From contig CP103032.1 of assembly GCA_024752435.1 (NCBI GenBank), positions 1,888,018 through 1,952,017 of the forward strand: a DNA stretch of 64,000 nucleotides, read 5' to 3'. Position 1 is the first letter of the stretch, and the number at the start of each line of letters is the position of its first letter. This DNA is from Allantophomopsis cytisporea. Its lineage: Eukaryota; Ascomycota; Leotiomycetes; Phacidiales; Phacidiaceae. The translations under genes were made by a program, and so were the position numbers. The notes beneath the pieces are model-generated. The model did not search any database and had not been told where the DNA came from. It saw only the letters and a list, made by a program, of their open reading frames with translations. Positions 48,865 through 60,543 of the stretch are shown here, one piece after another.

Positions 48865-49664
48865 ATCACATAATCTACAAGGAATATATCATGTGTTTTT
48901 CTGGAAAGCTTGTGATGAGTTTGCGTCTGGCAGAGTAGAATGAGGACATAGTTTAATTCATGTTTGATATAAGCGCAATCTGTCAGGTTGTTCAATATAC
49001 ACCTATTCTGCTCATTCCCTCATCCACTATGAGTATTACATAATCATGTAAATGTAGAATTCTACTAGTATAAACTATGGCAATTGCCATTCTAGGATAG
49101 AGGTTGGCGCCGTGCATTACATTGATTGGTTGGAAATAGAACTTTCGAAATCATTCAGGTCGGATGCTTAGCTAATTACGACCCGACGTGCCCGAGTCTT
49201 TTAGGATGTAAGTAAAACCTTGCCCGGCACGGAGCGGAATGGAGCCCATGAACCTCTTTCGCGTCGCAGAAGGCGGCATTCTTAGTTACCTTAGTTAACC
49301 TTATCGTCGATGCTAAAATTGCAGTTCAATGAGGAGAAATTTGGAAAAAAACAATAAGGCCGAGTTATACATATGGTTGCTTCACAGGGCAAAAACACAG
49401 TGGGTTGCATGTTCCTGTATGCTAGAATTGTAGTGCTCTTCTCATTTCACCACTTTCTAAGTAAGATAACAAAAACGCCGAGTTACACATATAGATGCCT
49501 AGCAGTACAGAAACAAACAAGTCCGTATACGCAATGCTACGGTTGAATACATTTGATCCTGACAAGACTTTAATCCGACAACACACCAGTGAACACAACA
49601 TACCTTACTTCCTCCTTAGTACTTTCATAAACAACCAAATTGCCTTCTGTCAATCAACCAAAGA
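48865..49664. other. Intergenic, no gene seen
   Basis: 800 bp with no gene. GCCGAGTTA-CACATATA-like text occurs twice (near 49361 and 49479), a short direct repeat. Confidence 0.4.
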
Positions 49665-51200
49665 ATGGATACTCTCCCTATCGAAAATTATCACGAGATT
49701 CTCAAGCAACTCAAGCATCCCACAAAGGCTACCGCAAGGCTAGCTCCACACTCTTACCATTAGCCGAAAATGGCAACGTGTCGTTGAGCGAAACATATTC
49801 CACCATGTTACCATCAACTCAACAGCTATGGAAACTTACCATGGAAAGTCGTTTAGGAGCTAGCAGACGGTCTGTCATACGAACAATCACATTCGCGAAC
49901 AATTACTCCCACAGGCCTGATATAGAGGACAGTATAGGCAAAGCAGAGCCTAGCAATAACAACATGGCATTTTCGAGATCTATAAATGACCTCTTCCTGC
50001 TGTTAGAGAAATGGCATAGTAGTGATAGTGCTAATAACCAGATGGGTTGTATACATCTAGAGCTTGAGGGTAGGGAGCGATCACTCAAGAGTACAGTTGA
50101 AAAGGCGACCCTGTCTTTCTCAGTTGATGGAAATTGGACTGCGAGGCAGCTAGATGGACGTGAAAGAGTTTTAAGAAGAAACCCGGTACATTTGCGATAC
50201 TAAGGGGATTCACAAGTGATACCTTATATCTCCATCGTTCCGGCTACGCTCTAATCATAGGGTTTCGCCGAAGTCTTTAATGCGGTCAGAATCTCGCATA
50301 GAGATCTTGACGAAATTCATGGGGAGCTTTGATAATAGTGAGAACCATGGGATTACTGCTCGCCGGGACCATAGAAAAGGTATGATTATCATTGTCACGA
50401 AACAAAGCTTATATACAGACTGATCTACATATAGTCCTTGAGGAAAGTCTTCATCTACTTCCCAAAAGCCTTCAATGTCTTTATCTCAATATGGAATGGG
50501 ATAGCCTCTGGCTGGTACTTCTGACCAATCCGCACTTTCTGGTGACATAGATAACCAGTGTATTGGATTAAGGAATGTCTCGAAAAACCTTATTGAAATT
50601 TCTCTTGAACGAATATGTATCTCTCAAGCTTCGTTCTGGGACGAGATTGGTATAGATAGTTCTCCACAGCTAGAGAGTATATACGTTGTATTTTCACCTA
50701 TTTCATCATACGGTAAGTTTAAAATATATTCAGAATACCACATTTATACAGATAAAAGTAACGAATACTATTTGAAAGAATAGTTCACTCTTCCTGACCC
50801 TAAAACCGACAACGAAGACAATAGCCAGTTTACATCAGATGAATGTTCACATCACCCGTAATTCGACGAGCCGCTGCTAAGTAAGCATTATATGTCTGTA
50901 GGCAGCGCAGTCCATCAGATGCCCAGCATTGAGAAACTAGAGTTAGATACGTATGGATCTTAGTCAGCAGACGAATGCCGGTTTGGTTCATATCTTGACG
51001 GAGTCCATAAATGTTCAACATTCTTATGGGCGGGAGATAAACCATATGGGTTAGATAAAGACGTCTAGAAAGCTTGGGGGATCGGAAGGAAAGTATTTTA
51101 ATCACTCCTTACAGTCCTTAATATTATGTCGAGGCCGCTGTGCCACGGAGAGGTAGATGTGGATAATTGTCTTTCGATATGGAATAATAAACGTACATTT
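49665..51200 (+). pseudogene. F-box protein gene relic
   Basis: Begins MDTLPIENYHEILKQLKHPT, a fungal F-box N-terminus. After a one-base shift it continues as TISRKWQRVVERNIFHHVTI, the second half of the same motif. Further broken pieces follow in order: RSINDLFLLLEKWHSS near 49979, IGLRNVSKNLIEISLERI near 50558, and HQMPSIEKLELDTYG near 50917, which match the C-terminal repeat part of fungal F-box/LRR-like proteins of this type. Several stops and frame changes lie between them. No intron model restores it. Composition is only slightly AT-shifted. Confidence 0.65.
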
Positions 51201-52789
51201 CGAGTTTCGAGGACATGTTCCGCAAAGTGATCTGTCAGCTCCAGCTTTATGATAACATACTCACATACAGATTACTGTTAATGCTGTGTGAAAATTATCA
51301 ATGAAAGTACTCTATTCGTTGGTGGCCGAGGAATCGGAACAACTCGCGGTTCCAAAGGGATAGATCCCATGCTTCGGCTCTGTACTTTCCTCGGTCCCAC
51401 CGGGGATTACGGGGAGATCTACCATAGAACGCCCACCTCCTCTACACTGCCTCTCTATTATGTAAGGATCGGCTTTGCACTCAGCTTCGGGGTGCTTGCG
51501 GTTCCTTGACCGACCAAAGGGCTTGTATATTCCTGTGCGACTATAATTGGTTACTACGCAGGGCGATTGAAACAGACTACCAATATATCGAATAAGCACC
51601 AAGATTGAGCCAGTAGTATTAATGGATAGTCTGCAGCCAAGATCTCTTGTACCTTGCAGTACTACAAATGTATACGTACATAAGGGGAGAAATAAATGCT
51701 CCGGTCAGATTACCATTATAATCAGGCTGTGTACTATTCGTATGATTCTTAGCGACGTGTTGAAGAGTAATGTTTACAGGCATAAAATCCTCACAAGTCT
51801 ACAAGTACCGTATAGTATGTAGAGTACTCCATCGCTACAAGACTGAAGATCTTACACAGCTGATATATAAGAATAAGTCAAATTAAATTGACTCAGCAAA
51901 TACTGTCACATTCTCCACCTTTGCATTTTCTGCCGTCACATTACATTGACTCTCGTTCTGAATCCTTTCGTATAGAGGTTAAATGCAACCTCTTAAGTAC
52001 TTCTTCTGCTGACACCTAGGCATCAAGAAATAGCCGCCCGACTCAATACTTGTACAGAGGTTCATTAGGTAGATGTTCATTTCTAGGGTTATTAGCTAAC
52101 ACTACTCTACAGATCACGAAATACTACGCTATGACATCTTTTGGGCCTCAGTACTACAAGAATACCTTGGCAACATGCTATGAAAATACAATAGCTTATA
52201 TGATCCTCTTGGAAGCTATTATGTCAGACACTCGGGATGCTACTTTTGGGGAATGAAGAGAACTAGTAATGAGAACGCCTCTTGGTGATACAAACTGAAT
52301 CCTGTAGCAATCCGGCGTTTACGAAGTTTCCTACTGGGCTTAATATCCTCAACCCTCCAACTAGGGGATTCACGTATATTGCCAAGGTCAATCATACCAA
52401 GTTTTTCATGACAAAAATATGCCTGATCTACGAGTATTTCTCTTTATTAGATAACAATCTTCATATATAAACCAAAAATTTCATTTTGGCAGCCTACTTA
52501 TATACGAAGGATCATAGAGCTTGCGTATTTATCATAAGATACATATGTAGATCACTCTTGGCTTCGTAAATATGAGTATGTGCGTAAGATTCTGTAAGCA
52601 CGATATGGCGCCCAGTTGACTGAAAGATTCATTATAGAAGAGGCGGAAATGTATAAGAACCCTCAGGATGCCACAACTCGTTCGCAAAACAATCATTCTC
52701 AGAAACCTCATTTCAACTCATCAGCTCCTTAGTCCAAGACACCACCCATACATATATCAATATTGTCCAAGATTCAGGATCGATTCAAT
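51201..52789. other. Intergenic, no gene seen
   Basis: 1.6 kb, increasingly AT-rich. A TATA-like ATGTATAAG near 52649 lies about 140 bp before the small secreted protein gene. Confidence 0.4.
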
Positions 52790-53119
52790 ATGAAGTTCTC
52801 CATCTATACATCCTCCTTGGCAATGGTGGCCGCTCTCACCGCAACTGCCTCCGCTGCGACGTGCGTACAGCAACGCAATTCTCTCTTCACATACATTGTG
52901 ACCGCTAGTGGTGTGAATGACATTCCCGGCATCTGTGGAGGACTCTGGGACAATTTGCACGGGTTTTCCTCGTGCGGAGCAAGTTCCACTTCCTGTGGGG
53001 GCGAAGATGGCAATCTCGAGTGGAAGTTTGACGTCGGTGTTGGCTGCAACGGCGGGGATGTGGAGGCTACCTGGTGGGAAGCCACGAAGAACAGCTTCGG
53101 AGCAATCGACTGTCCATAA
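52790..53119 (+). CDS. Small secreted six-cysteine protein
   Basis: 109 residues with a clear signal peptide (SSLAMVAALTATASA, cleavage before ATCVQQ). The mature part, about 85 residues, has six cysteines (TCVQ, GICGG, SSCGA, TSCGG, VGCNG, AIDCP), enough for three disulphides. It is Trp/Gly-rich, with GVNDIPGICGGLWDNL and VEATWWEATKNSFGAIDC. I do not know the family. The features (short, secreted, cysteine-rich, gene-poor AT-rich surroundings) are those used to pick candidate effectors, but many such proteins are not effectors. No intron. Confidence 0.75.
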   Translation: MKFSIYTSSLAMVAALTATASAATCVQQRNSLFTYIVTASGVNDIPGICGGLWDNLHGFSSCGASSTSCGGEDGNLEWKFDVGVGCNGGDVEATWWEATKNSFGAIDCP

Positions 53120-53925
53120 ATGTGGACATCACTTGAGCCACTGGGCAATCTTTTCTACCTCCTTCCCAGATCGACCAAATATCCGATATGATGGCAATGA
53201 TGGAAGTGTAGGAGAAGTTGTTTTGGACGAGAGGTTATTTTCAACAAATATTCGTCTCATTCATATAAAAGTATCTTGTTTTGAGTCTTTAATATAGCTA
53301 TAGCTGCCAGTCTTTACCACAATATATCCGCTAGCACCGAAGCCGAGCCTATTCTCTGTAGCGTGAATATGTAATACCTGTGGTAATGCTTTTCGTAAAT
53401 CGTACTACTCCCTGTAATTATTGTTGAGATACGTATATATTAGCAAGTAAGGATAGATCATAGTAGCAGAATTAAGCGGGACCAGGTTGGGGTTGCAAGA
53501 ATTCGTAGTATCTGGCGCGACTATAACGTATAACCAACGTACCATACCGGGGCAAGTATTATATAGCCGACCCCCTTGAGTACGGCAAAGTTAGGAATAC
53601 AGTTCAGAGTCTTGTTTTAGTATGACTTTATAGGATAATACTGAAGTAAAGTCAAAAATTTGTAGTATTTAATCTTAGTGACACAAAATGTAGTTATACT
53701 TAAGTTAATACTAGTTATATAATACAACACCGAAGCTGTCTCCACTACCAAAATAAATACACTATATCTTTGTTTCTACTACTAAAACAAAAATGCTAAC
53801 CTTTACCATCTTATTAGGCATATAACAGGTGGTTATCATGAATCACCCGTAAATTTGGTCGCTTGTTACTCATGCAAACAATGCCTATGCCTCTTAGTCT
53901 ATTCATCTAGCTGTTATCCCTTAAA
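53120..53925. other. Intergenic, no gene seen
   Basis: About 800 bp, AT-rich from 53560. It holds the 3' flanks of the small secreted protein and of the MFS transporter. Confidence 0.5.
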
Positions 53926-55584
53926 TTAATACACATATCTGAACATGGGATTCTCTACATCTGTTACATCTTCGAATCCGTTTCTCAATCCTTCCGTTCG
54001 CATCATCTCCAGTTCTTCAGCCCCCAGACCTTGTAGGCTCTTGTCTCGCTTCATATTCTCCCACATGTACACAAACCTTAGCAGGACGTTCAGTCCAGCA
54101 TGCACACAGAATGCAGCTAGCATTACTGCCAGCCCGGTCTCATAGGCTGGCGCTTCGGAGTCTGGAAATAACTGAGTTCCGATAATAGGTCCCAGGCAGT
54201 AAAACACGAAGATGATCGTGTTGGCCGTCGTGCGTTTGGTTGAGCCGGCTACGTTGGGGCCGATCAGACCCAGCATGATGAAGAACCCATTGTTCCATGA
54301 GGCCAGTAGCCAGACACCCACCATGCGTGACCAGGCGTGTGCGAGATTATGGGGGAGTAGCTTGATCATGAGTGTCCCTGCGATGGCGGGTAACATGCTA
54401 GCTGCAGAGGTGAGAAGTCGCGAGTTGGGCACATAGTTGATTACAAGCGCAGCAGCGAGAGCGAAGATCGTACCTAGGGCGCCATACGGCATATTGAGCA
54501 GGGCGACCTCCAAATTGTCAAAACCTAGATCAGCCATGATGATAGACTGAAAGGTCAGCGCTCCGCCGACGAGTGTATTCATCATAACGGTCACCGCGAT
54601 GAGCCAGACTTTCACGTCGAAAATAGCCTCGATCATTTGGGCCTTCACAAATCGACGTGACTTTGTGCCTGTCTGGTTCGAAATGATGCGTTGTAGCGCG
54701 ACGACACGCTGATTCTCGGACAGCCACGGAGCGGAAGCCGGGTTATCGGGGACTAACCACAACCAGAGAGCGCCCCAGACAATAGTTATAGCACCGAGCA
54801 CAAGGTAAATCCATTTCCAGGTCGAAATGGTGCCGTGAATGGAGCCGAGTCCGTAGGTCAGTACTGAGCCAAAAATGGTGAAAACGCAGATCATAGTAAT
54901 CCAAAGCGCGGAGCGGGCCGCTTGCTCATGTCGGGTGTACCACATTGCGGTTATGGTGATGAATCCGGGATTTATAGAAGCTTCAGTCATACCGAGGAAC
55001 CAACGGGTGATGGCGAGACCAGCAAAGGAGGAGGTTGCGGCTGTACACATGAGGATTGCACCCCAGATCACAATAAGGCAGCCGATAGCTTTGGCGATGG
55101 GAAAGCGTTGGAGAAGTGTGCTACCGGGGTATTGGGAGACTAGATAGGCGAAGTAGAAGATGGAGCTGTGGGGAAGACAGGTTTAGCTAGTACATAGCAA
55201 TAGGTAGAGGGTACTTTCTCACCTGGCCCAGGCATAGTCTTGACCGACAAGATTGTTATCCTCGATGATACCAAAGATAGACGCGGAGCTAAGCGTACTC
55301 TTGTCGAGATACATTAGACCTGTAAGCATGTTAGTCACAGGAGATGCATTTAGATCATTTACGAACATACCATAAGTTACGCAAAGAAATGGCAGAATAT
55401 GGCAATCGATTTTCTTCAAAACCTGTTTAGACTGCTCCGGATCAGGATCACCACTGGCAAGTGCCCGTGCAGCAAGAGCTCCAGCCTCATCATCAATGAG
55501 ACGTTCTATCTTGCCAACCTCAACTGGCTCAGAGTTAACAGATGCTTGTGCAGTTTTTTCATCAGAGGAGATCTTGTCAGACAT
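53926..55584 (-). CDS. MFS transporter, allantoate permease (Dal5) type
   Basis: 516 residues in three exons (55584-55371, 55319-55223, 55165-53926). Both introns are short (51 and 57 bp); the first is in phase with the reading frame and easily overlooked. A hydrophilic N-terminus (~55 residues) precedes about 12 membrane segments. The Dal5/anion:cation symporter features are clear: STLSSASIFGIIEDNNLVGQ after helix 1, then YLVSQYPGSTLLQRFPIAK, and RWFLGMTEASINPGF in helix 4. The family imports carboxylates such as allantoate, ureidosuccinate or vitamins with protons. The next gene upstream is a Zn2Cys6 regulator on the same strand, which suggests a substrate-specific uptake unit. Confidence 0.92.
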
Positions 55585-56302
55585 GTTGACGCAGGCCGTC
55601 AATGATCGTAAAAACTTGGGTAAGTGCCGGGTGCATACATATATGCAAGTCACCTCGACATCTTATCGTAAATCCCCATTATTAGTTGAGGGTTACTATG
55701 TAGTCTCCGTTTATTGTGGTTAAGAAACGTCGAAGGCTTATCGTAAATCCCCGGCCTAGGTTGCGTGGTGGCCAAGGGTTGCATCAGTCCCCGGTCATTG
55801 TCGTCGAGACACCGGTGGCCCTAACTCCTGAAGTCACTTTTGGCTGGAATATTGAGCCAATGAGGTAAGACACCGGTGCTAAATGCCGATATCTCCTACA
55901 CTGACCAGCGTGTGTCAAAACTTACCGGGAAATTCCAAGTCCTGAGCTCCAAACCCCACCAAAATTCGGCGACTTTTAAAAATTAGCATATATCAGAATT
56001 TGGATTGATTAACTAAACTGATCTACATGACGTTTGATTGCATCCTTTGCCCGGCGAAGTGCACCTACATTTATCGAGATTTTATCTACACAACATAGTA
56101 TGAGTCTAGGCATCTGCAAGATGAACACCTCCTCGCTAAGGAGCTCGCAGTTAAATAATCTTGCCCGGAATCCAATCAGGAGGTATCAAGATGGTCGTTT
56201 GGAAGTGTGTTGGAAGACCAGTGCATTCAGGACCTGTCACCATCAAACACACGCAGCATACAAAGTAGATGCGACAAGTATGCCTTATGAAGCGAGTATA
56301 TA
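55585..56302. promoter_or_regulatory. MFS transporter promoter with repeated motifs
   Basis: Two types of direct repeat lie here. CTTATCGTAAATCCCC occurs at 55662-55677 and 55737-55752. GACACCGGTG, which contains the palindrome CACCGGTG, occurs at 55808-55817 and 55869-55878. All are 80-300 bp upstream of the transporter ATG. CGG-type sites of this kind are typical Zn2Cys6 targets. Confidence 0.5.
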
Positions 56303-58506
56303 TTACTTGAAGAGGTCCGGGAATAGCATCCCATCATTTATATCAAAGCCCATGTCTGCAAAAATTGCTTCCCACTCATCACCCTCAGCTAGCGCATCCA
56401 AGTTCAAAGGTTCGGATGATAGCTCGTTAGGATAACGTGAGCTCCCGATCTCCATATTTTGGGCCATGGCACTACTACTATCTCTAGGATGTCTTCTCTG
56501 TTGGCTTTGTAATCGGTGGACGGTAGTACCACGACTTGCAAATGATACTACCCCGCCCGATGAATACGGGGTATTGTTCGAATGCTGGCCAGAGGCAGTC
56601 CTACTAAATTCTTGGATAACATTGTTGAGGAATCTGGCTTGTAGCACACATACTGAAGAGGCTGCATTGCCCTGCTGGCTGAAGGCATTGGCAGCAGTTT
56701 TTAAAACGGCTATGGTAGACTCTTGAATCTCGTCTAGAGTTGATTTGGGAACCAAAAGGAGGAGCTTATATGCATCTGATTAGCTTATTATCATGTCGGA
56801 GGTTGTGAGGATAATATACTTTGACGATGAACACAGCTGCATAAGCGGTCATGACGTGCATTGAATCGTGGGCAAAATATAATAGTGGCGATAATGAGGG
56901 CTTTGAGACCAGCTGGAGCATATCCAGTGCAGCTGCATAACTGATCCAAAGTCCTTCGTAGTCAAGTATCTTGTTGTTCACCGGAGAAAATGCTGATCCT
57001 TGCAAGAGAAATGAATACAACAAAAGTCTCATATGAGAGCCGAAGAAAGGAACCATAAGCCGAGAGCACCGCTCTAATTCCCAGTCAGCAATTGCCGTAA
57101 AATCATGTCTTGGCTCATTCATACGTGTCTCAGCGGCCTGCAGCCAATGTGTCTGCCATTCTTCGATCTGCACACACAAAGATCTGAGAAGTGGCCTTCG
57201 TATATCCTTTTGCTGCAGTCTTTCAGGAGGTCTCCCAGACTTCACCAGCTCAAATACATCAGCTGTAATGAGGCGCAATGTTACGAACGCACACAGTAGT
57301 GTATCATTGGTTGTCGCCAAAGAGCACTTGTACCAGTTGTGGACAGACTTGATGAATTTAGTAGGTTCAATCATACACGGCTTGTCGGTCTGCATGCACA
57401 AACTGAAGATATGTTTAGCACACCATCCTACTGACCAGGAATCGAACTTTCGTACCTCCGATCATAGACAAACAGGACAAGCCAAGTTCTCTCCATATTA
57501 CGTCTCTCTCTACGCTGCCTCTCTGACATATCTTCACTTCTTGACGTTACTTCAAATTTGTGCCAATCAAGCTCAATGCATATCCTGATTGCCATTCCAA
57601 TTGACGTCCAGGCTCTGGTATCGGATGCTTGCTTCCAATATGTCATCAGCATAATAGCTTGAACGACTTCTGTGGATTTTTTGGAAAGGCGAAAATTCTC
57701 AATAAAGAGCTCCTCGGCGTGCTTGTACAGAGCAGGATATAAAGCTTGATTATAGGCCTTTGCTCCTGCAACCAGGATTGTTGTCAGAAGAAAGGATGAT
57801 TTTGCTTGGACATAAGCAAATGTATGTAAATTCGGATCAAATATACAGATAAAAGGGTTCAGATCTTTCATGAAACTGGAATTCGTTAGCCAATATTTCC
57901 TGTAACATGGACTTTAACAAACCCATCGAAGAGAGATACAGCTATATGTAAGTTAACAAGACCCATCTGAACTGGATTGTCAGCAGGAAGGGGGCTCAGT
58001 GACTCGACTGGCTGCAGTCTCGGGCTCTGCTGAGAGCCCAGGATATTCTGGAGCGAAAATACACCTTTCATTGCCTCATGATTGAGAATCCTGTTGGCTT
58101 GAGCGCAATTTGAGTTAGTACAGTTCTCCTTCTCCCCACTGTTCTGCCTATTCACTCCAGACACATTCTCAGTCGCAAAGGTGTCATCACTGACATGAGC
58201 TAGATCCCTTTCAGTCAACCCTGTAGCTAGGGATGGTCTCTTGAGTCAGCGAGAATCAACTACCAAACACGCCCGACTCATACCGTGCTACAAGCTTTCG
58301 ATGATATCCTCGTCGGTGTTTCTGGAATAAACAATCGATATCCTTCCTCACGCACCGCTCACAAATCTTTGAAATTTGCGAGGGACGACACTTCATCTTT
58401 ACTTTGCGACATGCTAGGCACGCATTCGAGCTGCAGAGGTCAACGGATGAGCGCTAAAGTGCAAACCACTGACGTACCTAATGCGGGGAATTTCAGCCTT
58501 ACTCAT
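56303..58506 (-). CDS. Zn2Cys6 transcription factor with fungal-specific TF domain
   Basis: 651 residues in six exons: 58506-58478, 58430-58284, 58237-57923, 57875-57456, 57402-56820, 56764-56303. The zinc cluster is ACLACRKVKMKC, then ICERCVRKDIDC, with spacing C-x2-C-x6-C-x8-C-x2-C-x6-C, followed by basic residues (QKHRRGYHRK). The middle homology region starts around FMKDLNPFICIFDPNLHTFA and contains VYDRSLCMQTDKPCMI. Exons 3 and 6 use the acceptors CAAGAG and ATATAAG; the more obvious AGs break the frame. The gene lies between the MFS transporter and the divergent AKR-RidA gene and is the likely regulator of both. Confidence 0.88.
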
Positions 58507-58938
58507 ATTTCAGAAAAATCAGGTCTATAGAACAAACCATATAATAATTTTGATCTCAGTTATAAACTGATCGCAGCTTTTGCTCTTATCTCTCACAATA
58601 TATATCGTGAATGAAACAATCATTCAAATCGCATACATCTTATTACGCCACAGATAGCAGATTGCCATAGGCCAGTCTAGCGAGGAATAGATCCGCAATG
58701 GAGATAAAGATACTCGGCGATTGAGATAAGGGAACAGACTAGGAAGTCATATCGTTGAGCCGCGTAAGCTAGTCACCGGCCACCGGCGTCTTCCAAATCG
58801 TTGACCAACAATGATCTTGTCTGGTGATCGGACTACAAAGCTGGCTATCTCTAAGGTTCAGGACCATGCGTGAATTCCTGTCTGATTTCATTGTATTTTC
58901 ACTCAAGTCCTAATCTGTGCTCTATACCTGGTTTCAGT
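58507..58938. promoter_or_regulatory. Bidirectional promoter, regulator / AKR-RidA
   Basis: 432 bp between two divergent start codons. It contains a perfect tandem CACCGGC CACCGGC at 58774-58787, giving CGG-N4-CGG. The same CACCGG core is repeated in the MFS promoter. Binding by the cluster's own Zn2Cys6 protein is an inference. Confidence 0.5.
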
Positions 58939-60543
58939 ATGGATTCTATTTCTCTTCCCCGCGTTGAGCGAACAGTCATTGGAGGATCTCTCGAGATTCC
59001 TCGCATGATAAACGGCCTCTGGCAACTTGCCGGTGGTCATGATCAGGATGTCAATATTGCTACCGCAGCAGACGCTTTAGAGAGGCTGTATGTTTGCTAC
59101 CCATTTTTGAGGTCAGCATACTGAGTAGCGTCTAGGTTGCCAACTGGGCTTGATGGATTCGACATGGCTGACCACTACGGAGATTCGGAACTCATCATTG
59201 GCCACCACTACAAGAATTCCGCTATACCTATCACAGCATTCACAAAGTGGTGTCCTACCGGGGCCTCCACTTCATTCGAAGATGTCAAGGCTGCTATTAC
59301 ACTTGCTTCAACACGAATGAGTCGCCCAAAGATCGATCTGCTACAATGTAGTACACTCATATCCAACTTCTCCCCAAACATGATACTGATTTAACTAGAT
59401 CATTCCTGGGACTATTCAGATGGATCTTTTTTACCACATATGGCACACTTGCGCACGCTGCAAAAAGCCGGCAAAATCAATCTCCTCGGTCTCACCAATA
59501 CAGACGCCGCGCACCTTGAGCTCCTCTGCACGTCCGGATTTTCAATTGCCACAAATCAGGTCTCCTGTTCAGTTATCGACCGCCGAGTCACCCGCGGCCG
59601 TCTTTCATCTATTTGCGCCGCACATGGTGTTCGTATCCTAGCCTATGGTACTCTGCTGGGCGGCTTTTTGAGCGAGAAGTGGCTCGGCATCCCGGAACCC
59701 ACAAAGCTTGAAAACTGGAGTTTGAAGAAGTATTTCCGCTTTATCAACGCAGCTGGCGGCTGGGATGCATTCCAGGGTGTGCTTCAAGCCCTAGCAACGG
59801 TCGCAAAACGTCACGATGTCCCAATTGCTGCGGTTGCGACCCGATTTGTTCTTGACCTGCCCGCTGTCGCTGCTGTGATCGTTGGTACGCGGCTATCAGC
59901 TGACTCGCAAAAGTATGTTAACAGCAACCTTGCCGCATTTTCTATAGAACTCACCGACGATGACCGCGCCTTGGTGGCTCTTGCGCAGGAGAAGCTGAAA
60001 GATATCCCTGGGGATTGTGGTGACGAGTACCGACGCGCACCATTCTTAACTGCCAGTGGTGATCTCAGCGATCATCTTGAGCAGCGCGCAGATCTTAGGA
60101 TTGAGGAAGCTGTGAGGCAGGGATTACGCATCGAGGTTTCAAGCGGGAGTGAGTGGGAACCTATAGCAGGTTATTGTCGCGCAGTACGAACTGGAAATAC
60201 AATTCGCATTTCGGGAACGACGGCGAACTCCAACGTCGAGGGTATTGAACTTTTTGGTGAAGGCTCAGCGAGAGCGCAAACAGTAGCAGCACTGGATATC
60301 GTAGAGCAAGCGTTGAAGAAGCTTGGATCAGGGTTAGCAGATGTAGTACGGACGAGACTAATGATTCGAAATGAAGAGGATGCGAAGGAAGTAAGTGAGG
60401 CGCATGGATGGGCATTTGGGTGTGTTGGTGTAAGGCCGGCAAACGCGATGGTTGTTGCTCAGCTAATAGGGCAGAAGTATCTTGTAGAAGTAGAAGTAGA
60501 TGCAGAAGTAGATTGCGGTAGCAGTAAACCTTTTAGAATTTAG
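58939..60543 (+). CDS. Aldo-keto reductase fused to a RidA (YjgF/UK114) domain
   Basis: 501 residues in three exons (58939-59087, 59136-59347, 59399-60543). Residues 1 to about 335 are an AKR of the YdjG/pyridoxal-type group. Its tetrad is visible: GFDMADHYGDSE (Asp, Tyr), AFTKWCP (Lys) and LLQYHSWDYSD (His). Residues about 370-490 are a RidA domain: IAGYCRAVRTGNTIRISGTT, AQTVAALDIVEQALKKLG, DVVRTRLMI, RPANAMVVAQLI, LVEVEVDAEV. RidA proteins hydrolyse reactive enamine/imine intermediates; the catalytic Arg of the PARS motif appears as Asn here (RPAN), as in Rid groups without proven deaminase activity. One continuous exon crosses the fusion, so it is not a prediction artefact. The pair suggests reduction of a carbonyl coupled to handling of an imine or enol product. 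Confidence 0.88.

Noticed and set aside
58238..58283. Frame break between the zinc cluster and the rest of the transcription factor
   Set aside because: The acceptor CAAGAG, upstream of the obvious CTAG and ACAG sites, gives a 46-bp intron and continuous coding.
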